Shown piece after piece: positions 54,106 to 64,000 of a stretch of 64,000 bases of DNA. How positions within the stretch are numbered: position 1 is the stretch's first letter; each line of letters begins with the position of its first letter. The notes beneath the pieces were generated by a model that was given only the letters and a program-made list of their open reading frames with translations, did not search any database and was not told the DNA's origin. The translations under genes and the position numbers were made by a program. Source of the DNA: Siphonodentalium dalli (Eukaryota; Mollusca; Scaphopoda; Gadilida; Siphonodentaliidae); assembly GCA_032622095.1 (NCBI GenBank), contig CP136061.1:265516077-265580076 (forward strand), given 5' to 3'.

Positions 54106-54486
54106 CCCTTTACCCAACAGAACGGCCCTGTGCCAATGCATTCTCTTATATATGCGAGTCGACCACAGGTCGCCTCGCATATATAAGAGAATGCATTGGC
54201 TTAACACATTAAAAATTATAAAATTGTTAAAGAATGTAAGAAAAAATGGTAAAAAGTGTTAAAAAAGATTTTTTTTAGGCCAATGCATTCTCTTATATAT
54301 GCGAGGCGACCTATGGTCGACTCGCATATATAAGAGAATGCATTGGCACAGGGCGTAACTGTAACTATCACAATGTGGTCAAGGAGCCGGTTCCAATGAT
54401 ATCCATATTTGTATGGTTCTATTGAGACAGACCGAAGATATTTTAGGCTGTTGAAGCTTTATTTGGCCGGTTTGTTGGATAAAGGG
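54106..54486. mobile_element. piggyBac-like MITE, third locus, perfect TTAA flanks
   Basis: TTAA at 54102-54105 and 54487-54490 bounds CCCTTTACCCAACA and TGTTGGATAAAGGG ends. The two 67-bp hairpins are at 54133-54199 and 54280-54346. Compared with 6729-7101 it has an extra T-rich insertion before the second hairpin, lacks one of the two GGCCGG units near the right end, and carries a few substitutions. It lies in the first intron of the PAN-like gene. Confidence 0.88.
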
Positions 54487-55664
54487 TTAAATTAATTATT
54501 AGTCACCCAAGGTAAACATCTATTGTTGTATGACACTCTCCTGATAAAGTTACCTCTATATTTTAAGTTGATAATAAACACTCTTTATTGCAAATTATTA
54601 GTGCCCTTTTATGTCATCTGATGTCAACGGAACCTATTTCAGGACACCCCGTGTCAAATTACCTCTGTGTACCAATTTCCCCCACATATCTTCTGAACTG
54701 ACAATAAACGCCCTTCATTTATGATATATGCTAGTATAATTTATTAGTTCCAATTTAAGTCGTCTGATGTCAAATGCGCCTATCCCATGATATTCCCCTA
54801 GTCAGGTGACCCATGTGTACACATTTCCCTGACTATCGTCTAAGCTGTTGAAGAAAGCTCTGTTGTTGCTCATATATGATACTGTGATGCTTATAAGTCC
54901 CCCCTTTAAGCCCAACGGCACACATACACTGTTCTCCATGGGTCAATTTACCCATGTATACCAATTTCCAGCCACCAGGGTAAACTCATTTTGGGTTATG
55001 ATTAATTATTTAATATTAGTAGAGTCGCATATGTCCGATCTTGGGCTCCCGTGGGAAAATCATGAACAAATATAGAGACCATGCTCATGAGGCAGTTTAT
55101 GGTCTCCACTTCAGAAAAAAAATTGTTAGACACCCTGGGGTCGCGACTGGGTGATCTATTGACGTCACAAAGATGGCCACCATGCTCAATTTCTTAAGTT
55201 CGCTATTGTTGGATTTCATGATAGAAAAATAATTGTGATATAAAATATACGACAATCCGTTTGTGTGACGCCATGTTATATTTATTTAAAAAAAGTTCCT
55301 GTCGATCAAATATGGCCGCCAAAATGGCGACCGGAAGTGGGGAAATTGATGTTATTCAATACATGTCGACTACATAATTTCCGATTGTATCGAACTGATG
55401 ACGATTAGGGATTACCCTTCTCTTCAATCTTGATAAAAATCACTTAGGTATCACATTAGTTGATTTCTTGTATCATTGCTTTGATATTCTTCTCCAAATG
55501 CAATGTTTTAAAGGAAGTGGTATGCATTTTGCCAAAATATACTTACATTTTATTTTTCATTATTTCCTTAAAGAAAATTTGAATTAATCGGTGACGGAAA
55601 TGAATAGGATCATTACATAGTGCATATACATCTAATTGGATCCAGAATCTGTCAACTTAATCCT
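54487..55664. repeat. Diverged dispersed-repeat units and unannotated sequence
   Basis: From about 54500 to 55070 several ~150-170-bp units recur with decay, recognisable by TTATTAGT(T/C)CC, GTC(A/G)TCTGATGTCAA, a C(C/A)(C/T)ATGTGTACC-like string and TTTCC(C/A). A relative of the same family is at ~61390-61740. From 55080 to 55664 the sequence is unrecognised, with ATGGCCGCC-type strings common in invertebrate non-coding DNA. No gene is supported. Confidence 0.45.
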
Positions 55665-55685
55665 GGGGGGGGGGGGGGGGGGGGG
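55665..55685. repeat. Poly-G tract, 21 bases
   Basis: A pure G run; length is probably unreliable. Confidence 0.9.
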
Positions 55686-55989
55686 TAATACAAAAATTGC
55701 AGGAAAGTATGCCGGGGTGAGTGTGTGGCCCGAGGAGTAAAAAAACGCGTTTTTTACAACCTAATGCAATTTTTTTTACTAAAGATCTGTGCCATGTTTT
55801 GACATTCTAGCAGTTTAAAACATATTATATGAATTTATAACTGCAAAAACACCATTTCATTTTTATGTTAATGGGACCTCATATGGGCCTTAGTTGAGAT
55901 GACATTAAGCTATGGCATGTTGCATATGGGGCGGTGGGGTGAACAAATTCCTTCCCGACACCCTTCGAAAAGAAGCTTCGAGAAATGTA

Positions 55990-56510
55990 AAACTGAAATA
56001 AATAAACTTGTCTTGATAGACCTATAGCCTAGATCATTGTGTGCGTGGAAAAAGAGCGAGCAACTGTCTCAAACATTAATGTGACTATCAATGGCTAGAA
56101 TATAACTCATCACACTGTTCATCAGTGCATCAATCCAATCAGTGAACTATTTGCATGTCTATCAACTCATAAGATCTGTTACTCTCACAACACCTAAAAT
56201 ATCCAAGTTTGGCATAGTGACTGTTTGTCATTTATTATACCAGACGTTGCTCCAGTATATTAACTAAAGTGTTGCATATATAAATAATCTTGTCCTGATC
56301 TAACTAATGCCTAGATCTTATTGAGTGCATGGGAAAAGAGCGAGCAACTGTCTCAAGCATAAATGTGACTATCAATGGGTAGAAAATATATGTCATCAGC
56401 GCAACAAGCCAATCAGTGAATTATTTGCATCTATCAACTCAGATGAACTCTCACAAGACCTAAACTATCCAAGTATGGTATAGTGCTGTGACTGCTTGCC
56501 ATCTATATAT
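55990..56510. repeat. ~285-bp diverged tandem repeat, two units
   Basis: The order AATAAACTTGTCTTGAT, GCCTAGATC, AAAGAGCGAGCAACTGTCTC, AATGTGACTATCAATGG, ATTTGCAT..CTATCAACTC, CTCACAA and TATCCAAGT in 55990-56230 recurs with substitutions and small indels in 56276-56510. Identity is roughly 80% by eye, so this is an old duplication. Confidence 0.75.
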
Positions 56511-59500
56511 ATAAACGAGTAGGATCTGTTCGCATTTTTATCTCAGACTTCTGGACCGAGTTCAACAAATTTGGTGTGGTGACTCGGGGTACCCTGGCGG
56601 ATGGTATTAATTTTTAATTAAAAAAAAAAAAAAAAAATTGGTTTTGTCAAATTGAGCAAGGAATTCAATCTAAACAAATATATTAAAACAATATATATAA
56701 ATCAAAATGTTTCAATGATCAAATTGTGCTTCAAGCTCACAAAGGGGCCGCCGCTAAATAAAGGCTCTGTCTAAGATCAAAATGTGTGCGAAGTCCCACA
56801 AAGCTTAAGGGGGCCGCAGGTATCTCCGACGCTGAATATAGGCTCCCAAAGGGAGTCTGTTTCAGCTAGTTTAGTATAATAGAAGTAAGTTGTTCCAGTA
56901 GATTAACACAAGTGGTATGGAATATGTTAGATAATGGGCTGGTTGACAGACTAATACTAGTAAGGAACTAGTTACAAATTATGAAATTGTGTGTATCCTG
57001 CACAATGACCTAGGTTTACAGATGATCAGCAATTTATAAAACATATTTTAAAAATTAAAACAGCTTCTGAAACAGGTTAAACTGTTATTTGAATTAATTG
57101 AGATAATTCCCAGTCACATTAGTGATATCAGTAGAGTTTTATGAGATTTTAGACCAAATGTAGTGAAATTTGGGGGGGGGGGTGTCAACAAATTGGGAGT
57201 AAACAAAAATGGTGGGTCCCGAAAATGCCAGATGCAAACAAACGGCATACCTTCCTGCAATTTGTTTACTACCCCCCCCCCCCTGACAATACGCGAATTT
57301 TACCCTCTTTCGTCCAATTACGTTTCTGTAATGTAGAAAGCGAATGTAGTAGACTAATTTGCTTCTTCCAAATAAATAATCGCCATGTTATGACATATTC
57401 CTATTAGTTATCTTACTGCAATGACTCAAAATGCGAGTTCATGATATGATAATTATTTTTAAAATAAGCATCCTGAAAATTCGCCAAACATCATATTTTT
57501 TATACGCCAAATAGCATGACCACAACAGGAGAACGATATCTCGGTGTTAGATATATGAATGAATGTACTCCGATTTAGATAATCCGAAGTTATTAATATC
57601 TTATTGTAATCGAGATGGCCGCCAATGTGGAGGAAATGTCGAAATTTGACATTAAACTACATATATTTCGCAATATATGCCAGCGTGTAAGAATGGCACA
57701 TATGCATATCATTAGCATATGGGTTTCGGTTAGAACATACCTTTCACTATATAAAAACCGAAATATATGTTTAAGCAAAGCACATTAAGTATTTGGGCTT
57801 GTGCCAAACCCGATTCTGATATTATATAATTATTTTAATAGAGACCAACATGGTATATGAGGAGAGAATAGTGAAGTTGCCAACCTCAGGCGCTGTCAGC
57901 TACCAGGGCTCAACTGATGCATGTGGTCGCTATACGTTCTTGCATATCGATAATTATTGAATATATCTACTCATATACTAAAAGGTCTAGCGACTGACTC
58001 AATCAGATTACTGTATATTAACTGGCTTTTGAAGCCTGAAATTGACAATATAAACCAGGAGATCGCCCGGGACCTTGTTCAGATATTATAGCTATAATTT
58101 AATCTTGTCCATTTCCCCATGGTAAATATTTATCGCCGTATTGGCTTGGTTGGTGAACGAGGTTAGATAGTCTGTCGAAATTACATGGAAGTTTTCTGAC
58201 ATAATATCCATAAAAGTTTTCGTAAATTGAATCCTTGTATGGGTACTCTTTGTGATCAGACACCCGCTTCTACCAGTCTGACAAACATACACGTGTAGGA
58301 AGAAATGTTGATGATTGCCTCTTGTTTAAACTGCTTCTAGTCACCAGTTCATATTAAGTACCGATACATTTCCACGTGTGCATTAATATGAAGACCAAGA
58401 TGGGATCGCGACAAATTTGAACTAGAACTCAAATTTGAATTAGAACTCAAATATATTTATTGGCATATGTTTTGTAATACTACGTGTATGTATAGAATTA
58501 GTCTCATATACAATATATGTGTGTCTGGACCATCACACTCTCGTTAGGTGGGGTGAATATAAAATGATTCCCAGAAATGACTCAAAAAAGCTTGCACAGT
58601 TGATGTCGAATCCGGTCCACATTGAAACGTATACGTATTGATGTTGTATTATTCATGGAATAAATACTGTTCAACCTGGATTGCTTATCAAGTGAACATC
58701 TATGGAGCTCTTCGTACAATAGACTCTCCGTGACTGTTTAGATTTTTGCTGAAGTTGATCTACATATGCACTTTGTTGGGGCAGATAATCATGATGCACG
58801 AATGCAGGATGATATATACAATTTATGGGATATAGCCAGACTGATCTGATAACTGCTAGTCGAACGGAATTAGAACAGTTTGAGGCATCAGGATATAAAT
58901 GGATCGGCCTATATAATATGACCTGAAAGATGTCATTAGTATTATAGTGAACCATGGCCACCTCCACGTAGTTACGCGTGCTAATTCAACTTCCATGTTT
59001 TCCGCATTTCCTTTGGTTCATGGTAACGTTATAACCAGAACCATGGCACGCCACGAGCTGTTATTAACTCCAAATATTACTTCACATTGTGTTGTAAGAA
59101 GTTAGAGGACTACGTTGTCACCTTATGCCATTCGGTATTCAGAACCTGTATTACAGAATATATTGGACATAATAAATAAAACCGATGACATGACCCCAGA
59201 AGACCCATCACTACCAATGAATTATTCATCCGTTCCCCGTCGTGTGGTCGTATACTTCGTCAAAACGCGGGAGTTGGTAATATAATAAGTATCCCGCCCG
59301 TTCATTTTGCCTCGTATCTATTGCGTTTACCATTTACATTCTTTCTTCGTCTAAACTGCAATGTTGGATATGCAGAGCAGATGCGCAGTCCCTGTTGATT
59401 TCCACACTCTTCACAATAATCATTAATCAAGTCAGATCGGCAGCACAATCATAACCATTGCCAAGAACCACTTTCCTATTAAACTGATGTACAAACGCAA

Positions 59501-59550
59501 TGAATTGTCCCACTAAACTCTTTATTCTAAATCATATAAATCAATATGAG
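56511..59550. other. Non-coding stretch, mostly unrecognised
   Basis: 56515-56880 looks like a decayed transposon end (GTAGGATCTGTTCGCATTTT, AAGGGGGCCGCAGG, CCAAAGGGAGTCTGTTTCAG) with an internal A-rich run. Positions 57170-57290 hold a G-run and a C-run in a small inverted repeat. The remaining sequence has no splice-bounded or homologous open frame I can support, although introns of the PAN-like gene may run through it. Confidence 0.45.
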
Positions 59551-59750
59551 ATATAATTTCATATAATTTCATATAATTTCATATCATTTCATATCATTTC
59601 ATATCATTTCATATCATTTCATATCATTTCATATCATTTCATATCATTTCATATCATTTCATATCATTTCATATCATTTCATATCATTTCATATCATTTC
59701 ATATCATTTCATATCATTTCATATCATTTCATATCATTTCATATCATTTT
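59551..59750. repeat. 10-bp microsatellite, 20 units
   Basis: Three units of ATATAATTTC are followed by sixteen of ATATCATTTC and a final ATATCATTTT, exactly in register for 200 bp. Confidence 0.97.
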
Positions 59751-62409
59751 GCTGTATACTATCAATTGTCCATATCAGCCTACTGTGTTCATACCAAGAC
59801 ACTTTTCGTATGTACTGTGTTCATACCAAGACACCTTTCGTATGTTGGGCGAATAGCTTTGTGTCGCTACCACCAATTACTGAACACAAGGACAGCCAAT
59901 AACCAGACACACCACTTCATCTCAACTGAATAAACATGTCCCGGGAAGTCAATAACGTATAGTAACTTCACAAAAGGACTCCACATATGCTATGAAAGTG
60001 GTTAGACTACTTTGTTGAATATCATCCAGATTTCAGAACCTGGTATTCACAATATATCACTTTAAATCTTGGCACGTTACCCCTTATACGAATATATTAT
60101 CCACATATGGGGGTCTATTCTATTTTTGATCTATCATGGTTATCAATACGATTGAAACCTGCTAAGTTAAGCTACACAGGGATCAAATGGTGTTACAATG
60201 CAAATTTAATTCAAGGTTACAGCGCTACTAACAGTGAGACAAAGAGGCCAAATGACAGCCATATAATTAATTCTACTACTGTTTGAGTTTTATCAACAAG
60301 GATGTGTTGTTTCTAGCTTGCCAATACGACAATAAACAGTTGTGTATTGCTACCTTATATGATACACAATAGGCATTTTCTACTGAGGAGATATCATTAA
60401 AAGAAGTAACACCAACACGTGTATCCATTACCAATTGCCATTTGATATGGTAACCACCAATATTTCTCAATTAGTACTCTGGCTTAGAGCGTAGAAGGCT
60501 AGACATCGGGATGGTAACACTTGCCCCTCAATCTAAGATGGAGGTCTACACATACTTTCTAATTCCATACAGAGAGTTGGGTTTTCTCTTCAACTCCCTT
60601 CTCGCTTAATATCAGGCAATTTGAAGATATGACACGCATGCAGTATAAGAAATTAAAGCTATGCGCATTTAATTAAAATTAGCCGATTATCCTAGTTTAC
60701 CATGGTGGAATGTCATGGCAACATTTGGTGTTGTACCGAACACTGACTTTTCTATTTTGACAGCCAATTTGGTAGCCATCTTGGATGAAATTGAACAGTT
60801 CTGTTCAAGTGTGATAATAAATGTGGCACGAATATTCCCCCCCCCCCGTCACTGAATTCCGCTCAGAATATTGGTATAAATTTTTGACAAAATGCTATAA
60901 TTCGATTGTCTAAAGTGGATGTTTGACAGATCGAACATGTTTTGTATAATACATTGGTGCACTACATTGCTGAATCAATAAGTAAACGCTGAATTGTCAC
61001 AATTCGCAGTCGCTACAAAAGGAAGGTCATTTACATGAGATTCTTGAAAATCGCAAAATTGTTGATTTTCGGCTGCCATTTTGGCAGCCATCTTTGACTG
61101 GAATAACATGTTTGCGTGAATTTGGGTACTCTACATGGAGATTAACTATTGATGAATTGCCCTTAATGAAAAAAAAGCATAACAGTTAAGAAATATGGGC
61201 AGAATTTGTCTGTTCTTAGGACAGCCCGACATCTGAGCTGAACTGACAATAACGTCATTTTTGTGACGTCATAATTCCTTCCAGTCGCGGACCCATGAAG
61301 TCTAGTAATTTTTGTCCGACAATGTAAGTGATACCCTATCATAAAATCATAGTTTCTACATTTGTTCCAAAAATTCACGCGGAAGTACATAAGCGACTCT
61401 ACTATATAGAATTGTTTATTATTGCCACTTTAGTCGTCAGATGTCAACGGCACCTGTCACATGATACTCATCGGGTCAATTTACCACAGTGAGTCAATTT
61501 TCAAGGACCAGATTCCAACCATTTTGGGTATATGTTTAATTATTTAGTTAAATATATCAGTGACCTTTAAGACATCTGACGTCAACCTATCCACTGGCAG
61601 TCCCCGAGTCAATTGACCCACGTGTATATATTTTAAGTTCCGTTGGTCCAGCAGTTTGGTCGCCCATATCCCGACAGGCAGACAAAAAACCCCAGCGCAC
61701 AAACCAACAAACAAGATTGAGTTTTATTAGTATAGATATATTTGTCTATTGTTTTCGCCTTTGTACAAAATATATATATATAGCTGGATCTAGCGGCTAA
61801 CCTGGGTACGAATCTTATGTTATAACTCGTCGGTCTCGACCGAACATAAATTATTTATGAACTGACGACAAAGAATGTATGGTACGATATATATACACTT
61901 TAATGGATAATCTGGACGTGTAGATATATATTGTTTATTACAACTCAGTTCTTTGGAGCAATTTATGGATATTATGGGTGGGGTGGGGCTTAAACCACAA
62001 AATCCGATAGTAGAGTGAAGCTTGTACATATAATATTAGGTAAGGTGATATACACCATAGACCCACGAACTGAACCAAATCCTCAACTCTAGAAAACTTC
62101 ACATGGTCTTAATGTGGTTGGGGTAACATATTTGCCACAAAAGAATAATCACTTTTGTTACCCGATATATGCATGTACTATTAAATTATAAGATAGGCGT
62201 GTACTTATTTCCAAATAACGTGACCATGCACTTTCTCTTTATATAGAATGTCTTTATACATGAGAGTATCAACGTCGCGACAGGTGTTTGGGTGCTTCAT
62301 CCCACTCCGACTTCGGTAATAAATTTCAACAGTTGAATATTTCATAATTCTATGAATTGCCAATATGGACTATATGTTGTTCACCAGACGCAATTCACTT
62401 GCACCAGCG
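59751..62409. other. Non-coding stretch with scattered repeats
   Basis: A ~32-bp direct repeat (CTGTGTTCATACCAAGACAC) occurs at ~59780-59845. About 61390-61740 is a dispersed repeat ending in CCGACAGGCAGACAAAAAAC and GAGTTTTATTAGTATAGATA, related to units near 54500-55070. Strings such as GGCAGCCATCTTTGA near 61080 are typical of repetitive invertebrate DNA. No gene is supported on either strand. Confidence 0.45.
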
Positions 62410-62560
62410 CGACTAATGCTGTTCTGATTGAGGTTACGACCTGATAGCACTGATGCGACGTCATGTTACCTTGACGACTAATGCTGTTCTGATTGAGGTT
62501 ACGACCTGGTAGCACTGATGCGACGTCATGTTACCATGACGACTAATGCTGTTCTGATTG
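62410..62560. repeat. 65-bp tandem repeat, ~2.3 units
   Basis: CGACTAATGCTGTTCTGATT begins units at 62410, 62475 and 62540; the shared unit includes GGTTACGACCTG and TGCGACGTCATGTTACC. Confidence 0.88.
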
Positions 62561-64000
62561 AGCTCAATCATCGCCATCTAAACCGCCGCGTTCTCACAGG
62601 TGTGTTCCTTGCAGCAATCAAATATCACGACACAAAGTTACCTGATATTTTCTTTCAGATATTTTCTTGCAGATACTTATATGCCACCTATGTCACCAAG
62701 TTGTTGAACTTATGTATAGAGACCTTCCACACCGGTCGAAATAAGAAAGTGGGCACTTTATTTGGAAATTTGTACATGCCTATATTATAATTCAATAGTA
62801 AATACATATATGGGGTGGCAAAAGTGATTATGTTTGATTTTTGGAAAATCCGAATACCCCATCCCATCGAGACCCCATAAGAAGTTTAAAGAGCTGTGGT
62901 TTTGGTTTGGTTCATGGGGCTGTGATATATAGCTACCAAATATACAGGAGTGTGGCGACACAGGATGTCTCCCTCCAACTACATGCGGTCAATGTTTTCA
63001 ACAATTGGAAATTTCATTCCTGGCACAAAATTAGTTGGAAATTTAACACCAGCAATATGATCATAGAGATTATTTAATGGATACAAATGACCACAAGTCT
63101 AGATGAACACAAATCACCCACCAGCGATAAAATAGAAGTGTTTTGTCTCCGTCGGAGAAATTCATGTATTATTTTCATTGTATTATATTGTATTATTTTC
63201 ATTGGTCAAGTAAGTCACATGGTGCATACCTGCTATTTTCTTGCCCATCATGTGAACGTGGTGTTATTCATGAAAAGCAATTATGGCTGAAGGTTTAACC
63301 TAATACCATCTTAAGTCCCAAAAATGTCATAAGTTGCCCATACTTTTGGTGAATGTAATTTTTTTTCTTCTTGCCTTATTACAATAACTTCGGTACCCCT
63401 GAATATCTTTTGTGAACAGCTGACAGACAGGATGAAACATTTTGAGATTTTCTGCGCAATCCTAGATGGCCGCCAAAGTTTCGATTTTTATCTAAATGTG
63501 ACAAGTGTCACGTGAAAACCGTTATCAATAATCTGTTGATTTACTAATTCAGGGTTAATGGACGAGCGACTGGTAATTCGAAAATAATAAGGACGAACGG
63601 TGTAGGGACATAATATATCTTAGTTCGCAATGACCTGTCACGAGTCCATTAACTGACTTCAAAAACAATTTTAAAAGATACAAGAAGGAACTGCTTTCAT
63701 ACAGATTCAAAACTATATTTATTACATGATTCTACCCTTATTCCATTCAATAAACACATTCTATAAATTGTGATATTAAACGTTCGTTTAATAACAGGAA
63801 ATAGTGCCAGGTGGCCTTTGACTTCAGGTTTGTGGTCTGTTAACATTCCATAAGGTACGTCTCAAAATACTGTAGCTTCCAATATTTTTCCAACAAACTA
63901 TTATGAATGAAGAGTTTGAAAAATTATATCATTAAATATACGCCAATATATGCGCCAAAGAGTCTTTATTTATCTAGGACTATTTCTTTACGCGGCAAAC
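62561..64000. other. No gene seen to the window end
   Basis: AT-rich sequence. Short open frames on the + strand at 62518-62790, 62841-63077 and 63087-63290 lack splice sites and recognisable motifs. A small TATTATTTTCATTG repeat is near 63170-63200. Confidence 0.4.

Overview
The window reads as intergenic DNA from a repeat-rich animal genome, most likely a mollusc or other lophotrochozoan. Supporting signs are AT-rich sequence, GT-AG exon structures, a tRNA-derived SINE, many TTAA- or TA-flanked fold-back MITEs, long short-period satellites, a Ty3/Gypsy LTR retrotransposon and a PAN/apple-like secreted exon. The species assignment is inference. There is no bacterial-style gene organisation.

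Layout. (1) 1-13557 is the first copy of a segment that recurs almost base for base at 19053-32613, about 19.05 kb downstream; the second copy stops at a 100-N gap (32614-32713). The segment carries an inverted ORF-like repeat, a 485-bp direct repeat, a two-orientation 49-bp minisatellite, ~200-bp repeats, a SINE, piggyBac-like and mariner-like MITEs and other fold-back repeats. (2) 13558-19052 occurs once. It has more MITEs, the last two visible exons of an unidentified minus-strand gene (17576-17750 and 16451-16498), a 39-bp proline-type minisatellite and a 31-bp satellite (18293-19040) that appears to have grown inside the ORF-like repeat family. (3) 32714-35641 is unannotated AT-rich sequence with fold-back repeats.

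(4) 35642-40567 and 49158-53372 are two halves of one 45-bp satellite array. It is split by a young, structurally complete Ty3/Gypsy element (40568-49157, minus strand) with 737-bp LTRs that differ at one base I could find, a 4-bp ATGA target duplication, a tRNA-Tyr-like primer site and a purine tract. Gag is linked to pol by a textbook -1 frameshift signal (A AAA AAC, 7-nt spacer, 8-bp stem). Pol is broken by one in-frame TAA between RNase H and integrase. Two extra ORFs lie 3' of pol: a small membrane-anchor protein, and a protein with a PPPY late-domain-type motif and an Arg-rich/Leu-rich tail. The second sits just behind a good splice acceptor that could join a GTGAGT donor in the gag leader, as retroviral env or regulatory genes do.

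(5) 53373-64000 is mostly non-coding. It holds the first exon of a secreted PAN/apple-like protein (53661-53987), a second complete copy of the piggyBac-like MITE in that gene's intron, a 285-bp diverged tandem repeat, a 10-bp microsatellite, a 65-bp tandem repeat and generic dispersed repeats. Within the retrotransposon, Gag makes the capsid; frameshifting supplies protease, reverse transcriptase and RNase H; integrase would need passage of the stop; and the extra ORFs may act in assembly, release or RNA export. The two host gene fragments have no visible connection with each other or with the element.
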